Part shown: in pieces, positions 49,632 to 60,651 of the stretch
Position numbering within the stretch: the stretch's first letter is position 1
How the letters are laid out: each line of letters opens with the position of its first letter
Assembly: GCA_965153455.1 (NCBI GenBank)
Contig: OZ234501.1
Span: 868,001 to 932,000 of the forward strand
Reading direction: 5' to 3'
Length of the DNA stretch: 64,000 nucleotides
DNA from: Sphagnum compactum
Lineage: Eukaryota > Bryophyta > Sphagnopsida > Sphagnales
Notes under the pieces: model-generated
What the model saw: only the letters and a program-made list of their open reading frames with translations
Database searches by the model: none
Told to the model about the DNA's origin: nothing
Made by a program: the position numbers and the translations under genes

Positions 49632-51320
49632 TCAGCTCTTGTGACTTTGTGGAGTGTGATAGATTTGAAGATCTTTGCGGGGTCTTTCCCACTGATTCCC
49701 ATTAGTGTCCTGAATAATGCATATCCTGCTGCCTTCTTCAAAGTCAAGATTCCCAACCTCATCAGTATGCACAACAAACAGATACGGGCCTTCCCAGCTA
49801 GGAGTCAAAGCCTTCTTCTTCCCAGGTTTCCTCATTTTAACCATCGTTTCACCAGCAACCAGACCTTCAAAGGCCTGCTTCCCTTTTTTGGTAGCATAGG
49901 TCCTTTTCTGCTTCTGCTGTGCCTGTTCTACATTGAGTAGAACATTTTCATGAATGCTGGCAATCAACTTCACCTTCTGCATAAACTATTCTGCGGTAGT
50001 CTCCACATCAGCAGTGTCATCAACTTTGGTAGTCAATGAGTGTAAATAGTTGTCAGCCCTCAGGCGTGGTGTACGCCCAGTCAAAATCATGAAAGGAGAG
50101 AACTTTGTGCTGGACTGAATCCCGCATCTGTATCCAAACATAACCTTTGCCAGTTGCTCATCCCAGCAATTTGCATTGTCAGGTACTGCAGAGAGTATTG
50201 TTATGCCATGCTTGATCGTCTTGATCAGACGTTCAGCCATACCATTGCACTGTGGCCATTGAGGCGCAATGTGTTGATGATGAATCCCGTAGTCTTTGCA
50301 CATGGCGTCAAACTCTGCTGTCCACTCTCCTCCATTGTCGGTCAACACAAATTTGGGTACTCCATACCTGCAGATCACATCATCCTCCAGAAACCTGGCT
50401 GCTGTCTTGGCTCCATGATCAGCTACAGCTTTTGCCTCGCACCACTTCGAATAGTGGTCAATAGCTACTAGGATGTATCTGTTGCATGACTTGGTTTCAG
50501 GCAATGGCCCTGCAGTATCCATAGCCACTCTATAAAACAAGTCACAAACAAGTATGCTCTTCAACTCTTCATCTTCAGAGCGTATACTCCCCATCCTTTT
50601 CACCATCTGACACTATTGGCATACCCTTACTACGGTCTTGACATCCTCAGTTCGGTTATGCCAAAAATATCTTCTACACACTTCAGCTAGAGTCCGTTCT
50701 TCTCCAAAGTGCCCCAAGTCCTTATGCATCTGGACTACTAGTCCTATGCGGTCCTCTGGTTTTGGCACCAACAGCCTTTTGAAGTAAAGAGATTGCCCTT
50801 GCAAGTGGTAATTAAGTATCCTCTTCCTTGCTCTTTTGGATTCCAGAGGATCAACAGTGGCAGGCAGCATTCCTCCTTGCAGTAATTCCATGCAGCTGAC
50901 ATCTTCCCATATGTCACTGCTCCTTGAGTCTGCTCCACACTCCTCCTCCTCATCAAGATCTGCGGATTGAAAATCGTGTTCACTCGCTTCTAATAGTCGC
51001 TGAGCTGCCAAGACCAGCTCCAGTTGCTGTTGCTTGTCATAGTAATGAGGTCTTTTCCTCTGCAGAACCATCCTAGCAGTACTGCTCGGCATAGTTTCAC
51101 CCCCCTTTCTATCTTCAGCCTCACACGGAATGAGCTCTTGGGGCTGGTCGTCCTCAGATATAACGTCAATCACATACAGATGGTGGTCACTGAGGCACAT
51201 AGAGTGGTTGATCCCAAAACAACAGGTATGATGTTGTACTGACTCCCTGTCCTTCCTTCTGATTCCGAACCATTCCATCTCCGTGCCAGTCTGAACAAAG
51301 AGAAGCTTCCCTTCTTCCAA
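49632..51320 (-). pseudogene. Gypsy integrase, interrupted by stops
   Basis: One reading frame from 51,320 down to 49,632. The zinc-binding region MHKDLGHFGEERT lies near 50,725 and is followed by a Cys pair split by a TAG (50,613-50,615). The catalytic core has VAMDTAGPLP (Asp), VLTDNGGEW (Asp) and GMAERLIKTIK (Glu), all three DDE residues kept. After a second TAG (49,986-49,988) comes the GPY-type tail SWEGPYLFVVHTDEVG. Upstream, 51,000-51,320 is a variable linker after RNase H. A one- or two-base indel near 51,325 puts it out of frame with the reverse transcriptase part. Both stops fit CAG-to-TAG changes. Confidence 0.9.
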
Positions 51321-51324
51321 ATGT

Positions 51325-52753
51325 GTGTCAGTCTGCGCATTCCAATGTCTTGGATTTCCTCACAGAAATCATCATCCTCCATGGCTGGTCCAACTAGATT
51401 TCTAGTCAAGGCATCAACATTAGTGTGTTTGAGGCCTGGTCGGTGCACAATCTTAAAGCTAAAGTCCTACAACATGTCAATCCATCTGCCTCGCCTGCCA
51501 TGTGCGTCATACATAGTTGCCAACCACTCGAGTGGTTTGTGATCAATGCGCAAAACAAAGTGATTCATGTACAAGTATTACCTAAAGTGCATGATGCCCC
51601 ATATGAGTGCATAGCATTCTCCCTCCATGGGATGGGATTTCTTCTGTGCCTCTGTCAGACTTTTGCTGGCATAGGCTACCACCTTCTCCAATTTCCCTTC
51701 TCTCTGGGACAATATAGCTCCAACCCCCTTGGGTGACCAATCCACATCCAGACAGAACGCCCTCTTGAAATCAGGTCGTATGAGGATGGGCGCCTTAACC
51801 AACGCTGCCTTTAATGCTTGGAATGCCTGTTGACAGCCCCTATCCCACACAAAATCAACATCCTTTCTGGTCAGCTCAAACAGTGGAGCTGCCAATCGCG
51901 CATAACCTTGGACATACTTCCGGTAATACCCTGTCAAACCTAAGAACGATCTGACGTTTGTGACCGTCTTCGGTTGGGGAAAATGCATAACTGCCTCAAT
52001 CTTGCCAGGATCTGGTCTCGTGCCATTCTCACTAACAACATGGCCTAGAAATGTAATACTTTTTGCAGCAAAGCAACACTTGTTCGGGTTCAGTTTGAGG
52101 TTCACTTCCCTGAGTTTGCACAAAACCATATCCAGATGTTGAAGATGCTCTCCCCAACTTTCGCTATGCACGTTGAGGTCATCCACGAATACCTTCAGGA
52201 ATTTGCTACCCAAGTCTTTAAAGACCTCTGACATAGTTCTGGTGAACGTACTTGTTGCATTCTTCAGACCAAATGGCATGACTGTCCAGTCGTACAATCC
52301 AGTCTTGGTAATTAAAGTTGTCTTTTTCACGTCTTCTGGAGCCATGCGAATCTGCCAGAAGCTAGACTGCAAGTCTAAGGTAGTGAACCATGCTGAGCTC
52401 CCCAACTGATCAATCACATCCTCCACGAATGGCATTGGAAATGAATCACGACGTGTTTGTGCGTTGAGTGGTCGGTAGTCCCCACAGAAACGCCTGCTCC
52501 CATCCTTCTTGATTGGTAGAGTCACCTGACAGGCATACTCAAAGCTACTGGGCCTCATCTTGCCCAAATCTACCAGAACATCGATTTGCCTCTTCACTTC
52601 AGCCTCTTCCCAGTAGGATAATTGACCAGGAGATGCCTTGCAAGGTGGGAATCCTTGCGTATCAACAAAATGTTCCCCAACAGTGCAACAACCTAACTCA
52701 CCCTTGTTCCAAGCAAAAACGTCCTGGTACCGCTCCAGAATCTTCCAGAGTTG
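51325..52753 (-). pseudogene. Gypsy reverse transcriptase and RNase H, interrupted
   Basis: The open stretch 51,578-52,597 carries the reverse transcriptase series: LPIKKDGSRRFCGDYRPLN, FTTLDLQSSFWQI, MPFGLKNATSTF and the catalytic FVDDLNVHS (near 52,190), then FLGHVVSENG and RSFLGLTGYYRKY. RNase H follows with CLDVDWSPKGVGAILSQ (Asp) and MEGECYALIW (Glu). Stops at 51,578 (TAA) and 51,467-51,469 (TAG) fall where CAA/CAG are expected (FR-stop-YL and DML-stop-DF). The end of RNase H is RPGLKHTNVDALTRN. The catalytic residues of both enzymes look intact; only the stops disable the frame. Confidence 0.93.
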
Positions 52754-53350
52754 TTACTGCCTTCCCTCATCCAAACTGTTGTCAATCTTAATTCGTTGAC
52801 AGATCTCCCTCCACCTTGTGCTCATTTCCTCATGGCCGGATGATCCCAACAGCTCAATAGTGCTGCGATCAGAGTTGCCTTCTTTCATATGGACAGCCTG
52901 CAACAATGTTGGAATTGATGAAGTATCTCTTAGGCTGGGTTGCTGCAGCAAAAGCGTCACAGCAGTATCAGGTGTGCATTCACACATGGCTCGTCTGCTT
53001 TGCTCTGCATCAGACACCCATCTCATCCAGTGTGCATAATCATCCGCATCTGTGACTTCTTCATTCATGAAGCTATCAACCTGCTCCTGTAATATTAGTT
53101 GCAGAATCTCTTGCGGCCCTTCTGACCTTACCAACTCCTCCAATTCAGCATCTCCAAACTCATCCTCATAATCAATTTGCTTCAACTGATTAGACACCGA
53201 ATCACAATGCTTGCTACCATCAGTACCAGTATCTGAATCTGAGGTAGACGCAACATCTTCCTTGGTCATGATCGTGCGATCCTGGTCTGGCATCTAGTCA
53301 GAATCCTCACTGGTGGATGTGTCTTGCCAGATAGTCGTGGACTCCTGCAT
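52754..53350 (-). pseudogene. Gypsy protease to reverse-transcriptase linker
   Basis: Same frame as the protease and reverse transcriptase. It is acidic, rich in Asp, Glu and Ser, without a known domain. It is bounded by TGA (53,351-53,353), TAG (53,294-53,296) and TAA (52,754-52,756). Length and composition fit the variable linker of plant gypsy polyproteins. Confidence 0.7.
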
Positions 53351-53995
53351 TCAAGCTTCTGCATTGACCCTCTGCAACAGATTCACCATTGTTAATGGTA
53401 ATACTTCCACGTTGGCACCTGGTCCATGCCTCACCTGTATTAAGCCTCGTTCCACATCTACGATGACGCCAATTTTCATGAGAAAATCTAAACCAAGTAA
53501 CACATCATAGCTGTCCGTATCAACTACCATGAAAGTCATAGTGCACTGCACTCCTCCGACTTTCGCTGGTACTTGATCAATCCTGCCAAGAGCCTGCGTG
53601 ACGACTCCTGAAGCCGTTTTGTAAATCTTTGATCCAGTAACAAGATGCATCATTCCCAGTTCCCTTACGACAGCAACAGCCATAACAGACATGGAGGCTC
53701 CTGTGGCCACCAATCCCTCAATAATATAATTGTTGATCTCTACAAGCATATGCAAAGTCTTGTTTCGATGGGTCTTGTTGATGCAGATCTTCCTCACTGT
53801 AGGAACTACAGACACCATCGACACCTGATTCTCATTTGCTTCCGAATCCCTCCTTCGCCTAGCCAACTTTACTAGGCTTTCAAGATGTTCCAGTTCCCCT
53901 GGAATCATCAGAATGGTTTCCATAGGTGAGAGAGAGATTTTCCCTTTTATGAAGTGTGAGAATTTTGGACCTAACCGCAGAGTCTCGGTCAGCCC
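53351..53995 (-). pseudogene. Gypsy aspartic protease, catalytic Asp lost
   Basis: The active-site motif reads LVATGASMSVM where the family has D-T-G. The Ala codon GCC is at 53,705-53,707, one transversion from GAC. Later motifs are kept (DSYDVLLGLDFLMKIGV). Retropepsins need this Asp, so the polyprotein could not be processed by this enzyme. The frame is +1 relative to gag and is open from about 53,995, overlapping the gag end by roughly 115 bases, so gag and pol are in different frames. That could be a translational frameshift signal or an indel. Confidence 0.85.
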
Positions 53996-55016
53996 CTAGC
54001 CCATCTCCCACAGTTTGAGGGGTCGGTTCAGCCCCTCCTACCATTACTTCCACATGTACTCTCCTTCTAGGTACCTGCGTGTGAGAGAAAAGGTTCTCAC
54101 TCCCACACAACTTGTTGAGTTGTTGCAGGGTCGCCGCTTTGTCATTAAGCAACACCTCCAAGAAGTTCGCTGTTCCAGATTGTGATTTCCCATCTTTGGG
54201 TTTCTTCCAACATCGGTCTTCAGAATGTCCCAAACCTGTGCAGAAGGTACACTTTATTCCACAATTCTCTGTCCTATGAGGCATACCGCACTTGGCACAT
54301 TTCGGCCGTGCTTCATTCAGCCTTGGACAGGTGGTGGCCAAGTGGTCCCCTCCCTTGCAGATCTGGCATCCTCCTATGACAGTGGAAGGAGATGATGCTT
54401 CTGGATTACGTACAGTCCCCTTGAAGAAATTGACAAGCGTCTCGTTCAATGCAGTGACCTGCTTCTCCATTATAGTTTCTTCGATCCCCTCTTCCTGCTC
54501 CTCCTTCAAAGGTTCAAATGGCGTCTCACCAAGCTCGCCCAACACTCTTTCCACCTCAGTTGCAGCACCCACTAACTCCTCAATGTCTGCAAATGTCTTG
54601 TCCACACATAATTTGCGGATTTCAGGCCTCAATCTGGCCAAAAATCGTCTCCTTTGCTCTACGTCTTGTATCTGGCCTTTTTGAAACAATTTATCGAGAC
54701 GTTCAAAATACTTCTGAACTCTCTTTTTAGGTTCCTGCTTGATGGCATCCAGCTTCATTCGGATGTCATCAGCATCAATGCCTCCATACTTCTGCACAAT
54801 CAAATTCCTCAACTCAGTCCAGTCAGCTGGCGCTGGTTGCAGCCTCCTGAACCATTCCTTGGCTCTGCCCCTCAAGTTCAACTTCGCGATCTTGAACAGC
54901 TTCTCTGCATTCAGGTCCCGCACTTCTGCAGCCATGGTGAATCTCTCTGCCCAATCACTAACATCTTCATACTCCCGTCCCCAGAACAATTCGTCCATTC
55001 CCTGGGGACTAGTCAT
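53880..55016 (-). CDS. gag: Gypsy gag polyprotein, ORF intact
   Basis: 378 codons, start ATG at 55,016. The N-terminal two-fifths is the retrotransposon gag capsid region (WAERFTMAAEVRDLNAEK, AKEWFRRLQPAPADW, VQKYFERLDKLFQKGQ). Three zinc knuckles follow near residues 215-275: CQICKGGDHLATTC (CCHC, 2-4-4), CAKCGMPHRTENC (spacing 2-3-4) and CTFCTGLGHSEDRC (2-4-4). Gag forms the virus-like particle and binds element RNA. It is the only long ORF of this element without a lesion. The C-terminal 35-40 residues overlap the start of pol in another frame and may not be part of the ancestral protein. The first residues MTSPQGMDELFWG have no better upstream start. Confidence 0.9.
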   Translation of the reverse strand: MTSPQGMDELFWGREYEDVSDWAERFTMAAEVRDLNAEKLFKIAKLNLRGRAKEWFRRLQPAPADWTELRNLIVQKYGGIDADDIRMKLDAIKQEPKKRVQKYFERLDKLFQKGQIQDVEQRRRFLARLRPEIRKLCVDKTFADIEELVGAATEVERVLGELGETPFEPLKEEQEEGIEETIMEKQVTALNETLVNFFKGTVRNPEASSPSTVIGGCQICKGGDHLATTCPRLNEARPKCAKCGMPHRTENCGIKCTFCTGLGHSEDRCWKKPKDGKSQSGTANFLEVLLNDKAATLQQLNKLCGSENLFSHTQVPRRRVHVEVMVGGAEPTPQTVGDGLGADRDSAVRSKILTLHKRENLSLTYGNHSDDSRGTGTS

Positions 55017-55070
55017 CCTGAAAAAAAATTCAGCTCCAATCTACAACTTCAAAAAAGAGTCAATCGTGAT

Positions 55071-55737
55071 TCAACCTGAAAATTCGGACTGATCACCTTC
55101 TGCTACAGGTCTTAAAGGTGAAAAGTTAGATGGAAAAACGGAAAAGCTTTGCTCATATGTGGACTCTTGCTGGAATTTCCACCCTTCCTCCTGATTGCGC
55201 CAAATCCGCCAGCTTATGAGGCGAGAGGTTGACCCACTGTGTTCCACCCTGATCAATCGATCTCCAACTTGAAATAAATATTCCACACTAGGAATATACA
55301 ACTTGACAAAATGGTTAGGTGAAGCCGCAAGTTTGGGAATCCAAATATCTCCCAACCTAGGCACACTATGCTGCCTCTCAACGAATACAGGCGTTACTCT
55401 ACGCAAGGTACGAGGTGTAGTAGTACTGTGTCTATAGCTGTGAGACTGACACCCATCCCCCTGCTCCATCTCTCACCTTCAACCAAACGTGAGCGCGAGT
55501 ATAGAAACCACTATGAGCTACTTCTACTGCTATATCTCCTACTCGAGCTTCCTCTAGATCTACTCTTATCAGAGTTACTATTCCAAATCCCAGGAAGCGC
55601 AGTACTACAACTCCTCTTCGGGGTCCATTCCACGAAGTCAGAAAATCAAACCTATTGACGATCTGTGTCTCACGAATCTCCTGTGTCACTTCTTCTATAG
55701 GAACCTCTTCAGCACTAGATGAGGACATGATCTCCAA
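55071..55737 (-). CDS. Extra ORF region between primer-binding site and gag
   Basis: Two overlapping minus-strand frames. 55,432-55,737 (101 codons) starts MEIMSSSSAEEVPIEEV. 55,071-55,469 (132 codons) contains GDIWIPKLAASPNHFVKLYI and FQVGDRLIRVEHSG. A single indel near 55,440 would join them into about 220 residues, starting 56 bases inside the primer-binding site. Most gypsy elements have only a non-coding leader here. I recognise no domain. Codon composition looks protein-like (balanced charged and hydrophobic residues), but conservation in other copies is needed to call it a gene. It could be a chance ORF in a leader. Confidence 0.4.
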
Positions 55738-55792
55738 TTACCATTCTTCCTAAGCATTCACAGGTTCTACCAAAGCTACATGAACGGAACCA

Positions 55793-55804
55793 GCTCTGAT
55801 ACCA
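55793..55804 (-). other. Gypsy primer-binding site (initiator tRNA-Met)
   Basis: The minus strand reads TGGTATCAGAGC, exactly the plant initiator-Met complement. Its first four bases coincide with the last bases of the LTR repeat. Confidence 0.95.
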
Positions 55805-56724
55805 AAAAGGAGAGAGAGTTAGAGAGAGAGAAATGGAGAAACACTGATACAACCCACCAAGGTACGCATACAGACCCAAACAGGATCCGAGCTGCCTAAT
55901 CTTCTGATCTGCACCAGACCCCGCTCTAACAACTCACAGAACACCCACACACACACATGTTCTGATCTTTCAACAAAAATGATTTACTCATACGCGGATC
56001 AGCACATCGGATCACAAAATTATAGATCCTTGTGCCTTACATCGGATTAAATAAACCAGGAACTGTTTCATGCCTGATCTGCAGTGCACATCATCACGGA
56101 TCCAACAACGATTTCAGGTGTGGCCTTTGAGGTCAGATCCCTCTGTGTTCACTCGGTCCTTTGAGCCGCTAACCCAGAGATCCTCAGTTTCAACAACATT
56201 CTCCTACCCACAGCTAAGATGTAGTGCAAGATCCTACAAACACACATTCCACCTTACAGATCTCACTCTCTCTTCTGCATGCCCCTAAGTCTAAGGCTCG
56301 AACCCCTCAGGTTCTCATCAATCCTTGGCATCACCCTCCATCACAATTGCATCCAGACATCTCACAACTGCTCAACAACGTCACTGGCGCAGCGGAGAGA
56401 TTCAACGACGAGCCAAGCAGCTGCAAGCACAAAGCAAGAACCACCCAAAACTGAAAACTCAGAATGCTCTATCTGTCTTCCTATCCTCCTCCTCTAATTG
56501 TCACCACCTCCCTCCAAAACTTCCTGCCATTCTTTCCTAGCTTCCAGCACAAGCTCCCCATGCACCGTTACAATCTTCACGTCCCCAAAATCATAAACCC
56601 GTCGCCTTCATTCAGTCCGTTTTTCGGCCGGTTTAACTCTTAAACCCTTAAAACAAAAAAAATCAGCTTTCCTAACCTAGGAGCCACTAACAGGCTCCTT
56701 GTTCGGCTACCCCTTAACCGGTCA
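55801..56724 (-). repeat. Gypsy 5' LTR
   Basis: 924 bp, partner of 48,671-49,593. The transcription start lies somewhere inside it; I did not pick a TATA box. Confidence 0.93.
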
Positions 56725-57318
56725 TAGTGGACCCAACCATAGTTGCATTTTTTAAAATTTTCATTCTAAAATTGAAACTACCATTTATGTTCAAAGACAA
56801 ACCATTTATTTCATACTCACTTTCAATAGTAATTCAATACCCCTAATCAACATTTGAACCTTTTGCATAAGATAACATTATAAATTCAGTTATGAAGTTT
56901 GTTTAGCAATCTTGAAATGAAAGGTCCATAAACTTTAACATCAATTTTCGTTGTTCCTTGTGAAATATATATTTATTTTGATTTGAGAAATAATCAAAAT
57001 TCATAATTTTCAAATTGACACCATCATTTCAACTTCAGGGGAAAAAATGTGAATTGAATTTTGCAATCTTTGATTTGGGTATGTGACCATGGTTTTGTTT
57101 TTCAATTTTGTGATATCAAATTTTGGGAAATTTTTGGGAAATGTTTCCAAAAATTAGTCAAATTTACTTTAGAAACACAAAAAAAAATTCCAAAATTTTA
57201 TTAATTTTTTGTTAATGTGATGATGTGTTAACCATAATGGATATTTGGAAGAGAAATAACGATGAAACAAAAAGGATTGAATCAAATGAGAAGGCTATCA
57301 TATGATATAGAATACCAC
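56725..57318. other. AT-rich spacer
   Basis: No ORF of note and no recognised repeat between the gypsy LTR and the foldback arm. Confidence 0.55.
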
Positions 57319-57697
57319 AATGGCCATGCCATGTCCTTAGAATCTTTAATTAAAATGCCTAAGTAGCCTAGGAATCTTGGGATAAAAAGCTTAAGTAACC
57401 TAGGGTTAAAAGTCTAGATAATTTATAGTAAAAAGCTTAGGTAACCTAAGGTAACATGTTTAAGCAAATAAAAAAGCTTAGGTAGCCTAAGGTAAAAAAC
57501 CTAGGTAACCTTGTGCAAAAAATATAGGTAATCTATAGTAAAAAGCCTAGGTAACCTGAGGTAAAAGGCTTCGGTAAATAAAAAAACTTAGGTAGCTTAA
57601 GATAAAAAAACCTAACTTATGCATTTCAAATAAAAAAGTCTAGGTAGCTTTTAGGGTTTGTGTGTTCATGGTTATTTGGTGGAGGATCTGGAGGCTA

Positions 57698-60352
57698 TGC
57701 GAGGAATTATTGCAACCTTCATCACTAAGATATGCACTCACAATATAAACCCGGTTGGAAGTGGAACTACTATGTAGTGTAGTCTAATAAGTAAGGTGGT
57801 TCGAAGTAAGTAATGAAATTCACCAAAAATCTAATGCATTGTGTCCAAATTGAAGCTACAAAACATCGTGAGGGAATTGTAACTCACCATGATGGAATAT
57901 TGAGGAGCCGTATGTTGATGTTCATTTCAATGTCATGTTCGATGGTTTGAAACCTTCCATTCCGTTCGTCATAACAACTACATACAACATCCTAATCTAA
58001 CATGCATTGGAGTTGGAAGCTAATATAAAAGGAGCCATGTTTAAACAAATCTCATAAGTTTTTATTTTATGTTTTTGATCGAGAGTTAAGCCTCGGAGGT
58101 AGGAGCCACTTGCCTAGTTTGAGGAAAAAACAGATAATTCAACCCCCTCTATTTCCAACTAACGTAGCTCCCTTACAAAAAGCCCAATCAAGCTGAATTT
58201 TTGTGAGGGCTTTTTAAAACTTTTAAGCTAAAACTAATTGAAATTTGACACAAATCCAACGGTGGATTTGAGAGAAACAACTAATTGAACCCAAGGTCCA
58301 GAGGCTTTGCCATGGAAATCATTCCATGAACCCCACTACAACCCCCTCTACTTCCAACCCGCGTAGCTCCCTTACAGAAAGCCCGATCAAGCTGAATTTT
58401 TGAGAAGGCCTTTTACACCTTCTAAGCTAAAACTGATTCAAATTTGACACAAATCCAATAGTGCATTTGAGAAAAACAACTAATTGAACCCAAAGTCCAA
58501 AGGCTTTGCCACAAGCACTTGCTACACAAGTTCCTTTCATGCTTAATCCTTACACACACACTTCCCATGAGCACCTCTTCAAACATAAGAACTAAAAAAC
58601 AATCTTCTTCACACTCATTCTCCTTCCTTTTTTTTTTTTCTGTTCACATACTCAAGAAGTCCTCCCTTTGACAAGCATCCATGACCTTCCTTGAGCTTGT
58701 TCCCCTTGTCCAATGAAAGCTTCGAAATCTTTTTGCACCAATCAATGGCCTCCTCATCCTTCAAGGGCCAATGAGAATTTGAGAATGAATTGCCATCCAA
58801 TTGAAATTAGGATGAGAATCCTTGGGCCCAATGAAACACAAGAGATATTCCATCCTCCAATCAAAGAGGATGACAATCCTCATGACTAATACGATTGGAG
58901 GATCCAACCTCCCCCTTATCTTGAATATCTTAATGAAGTCTCTTAAGCTTGATCCTTTATCTTTTCCGTCCGTTGACCCTCACATCCTACTTCTTCATCC
59001 TAATTACTTCAAGTAACTAACTACTAGGATAATTTATCAGTAGTAACAAGGAAGAGTCCTTGAATTCTTACTTGACTAATTCAATGGTTGAAGTAACATT
59101 TCCGTGTAACATTTACTCCTTTGATATTCCCTACCTATTTACTTTACTATGCGCTAATTAACTATGTAGTACATAGTAAATTGGAATCACAATTTGTATC
59201 ACAAAAAACTCTCACATACTTCTAGATCCACCGTTGAATTTAGGGTTTGATGAATCCCTTATATCTAGGGTGTTCGAGTTTTCATGAGGTTTCGCCGTCA
59301 CTCCCACACCTTACGCCTACCTTAATTTGTTAAATAAAAAGGCTTCGAACCCTTCTGAACGCAAGTTCCACCTTGTTTCTACTACCTTCTTGGTTTTTGT
59401 TGATGCAGGTGCAACTAGTCATGGCAGACGATGACGCTACGCCTTCAAATCCTCTAGTCACACCCGTACAACGAGAAGAGCTTGAAGAAGCACCGCTCGA
59501 CTTGAATGTTTCTCAACGGCCGCGCGAAGAAGAACCGCACAGGAGAGTGGTGCGCATTCGAGTTGATCGTTTGGCATGGGATCGTCGATTGTCTCCTAAC
59601 CCACATGCTTTAGCAATCTATTTGGAGTTTGTTCCTGCTCGTGGAGCCGTGCCAGAAAGGTTTGAAGAGTGGCAGTGCGAAGATGATGATGTCCGTCTCC
59701 ATTGTCGAACGTGGGTTCCCGGTGATGGCCATTATCGTTGGCTACGAGGCCCGATCAACCCACTTCCCCTGGAGCATCGAGCCGAGTACCTCGCTCGCAC
59801 CATTCGCCGAATCCTAAATTTTTTACAACTGTGATCTATCCTTTAAGTTAGTTATTCAGTTGTAATTCACCTGAGGCTACTCAGGCGAAAATGTTAATAC
59901 TTAAGTTTGATTTGATTGTATTGAAAAGTCTGATAGAAATGAAACTAAATAAAGATGTATTGGGACTACATCCTAAAAATCTTACAAGTACATCATTAGT
60001 GCTTGAAGATTTTTCTACAGACTAATTTAACCTTGTCATGGCGGAATGTTATTGTTAATTATGGGCTTGTATTCCCTATATATCAATAAATCACATCTAA
60101 TTCTACATCCCCTTTCCCTTTTCTGCAACATAAAAGGGATAATGTACTTTAAAAGGTTTATTAAGTGCTTAACTGATTAAGCGCTACATCAACTGAAATA
60201 AAGAAGTACTATATGCTTAGAAATATCACAAAAGCTGATTCAACTATTAATAATCACTACTTGGAGGCTTATAAGCATTCAAATCATTAATACTAAGGAA
60301 AATTACGGAACTAAAGCTTAACTAATTGTTGAGCTATAATCCATGGCTCACA
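57698..60352 (+). mobile_element. LTR A4, solo LTR of family A
   Basis: It begins tgcgagg, ends ggctcaca and is flanked on both sides by ggcta (57,693-57,697 and 60,353-60,357), a perfect target duplication. 2,655 bp with two 199-bp units and a 201-codon ORF copy. No internal region is attached, so it is a solo LTR. Confidence 0.88.
59421..60025 (+). pseudogene. 201-codon LTR-A ORF with a late frameshift
   Basis: ATG at 59,421 after the conserved tgttgatgcag. Open for 137 codons (to 59,834), then shifted by one missing T in the T-run at about 59,817. Beyond that the alignment to the intact copy continues to the same stop (60,025). Keeps WQCEDDDVRLHCRTW, with the first Cys of the cluster changed to Trp, and INPLPLEHRAEYL. 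Confidence 0.75.
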
Positions 60353-60651
60353 GGCTACTGAAACTATTTTATTTTAAATGCATAGGTTACTTAGGCATTT
60401 GAACCTAGGCTACCTAAGCTTTTTTATTTACCTAAACCTTTTACATTAGGCTACCTAAGCTTTTTATTGTAAATTACTTAAACTTTGTACACTAGATTAC
60501 CTAGGCTTTTTACTATAGATTACAAAAAAATTTACCTTAGGTTACCTATGCTTTTTTTCCCAAGATTCTTAGTCTACTTAAGCTTTTATTTTAGGACCCT
60601 AGGCTACCTAGGCATCTTATTTAAAAAATTTGAGGACAAGGCATGGCCATT

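Larger units (their letters stand above)
48671..56724 (-). mobile_element. Ty3/gypsy LTR retrotransposon, full length, pol degenerate
   Basis: 8.05 kb on the minus strand, with LTRs of about 923 bp differing at about 36 sites (near 4%, mostly transitions, counted by eye). Order: 5' LTR (55,801-56,724), primer-binding site, an extra ORF region, gag, protease, linker, reverse transcriptase-RNase H, integrase with GPY motif, polypurine tract, 3' LTR (48,671-49,593). Reverse transcriptase before integrase is the gypsy order. No chromodomain is seen after integrase. The exact LTR ends are uncertain by a few bases: repeat identity stops at acca/gtca, and the best target duplication is imperfect (cacta/cacca on the minus strand). 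Confidence 0.95.
57319..60651. repeat. Foldback structure with 0.3-kb inverted arms
   Basis: The left arm 57,319-57,641 and right arm 60,361-60,651 are inverted copies, both ending outward in tggccatgcc. Each arm is itself an array of degenerate 23-bp units of the form aaaaagcttaggtaacctaa, and the unit core cttaggtaacctaag is nearly palindromic. The original loop was only about 60 bases; LTR A4 was later inserted into it. This is the shape of a foldback transposon or an old inverted duplication. Outer target duplications are not clear. Confidence 0.75.
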
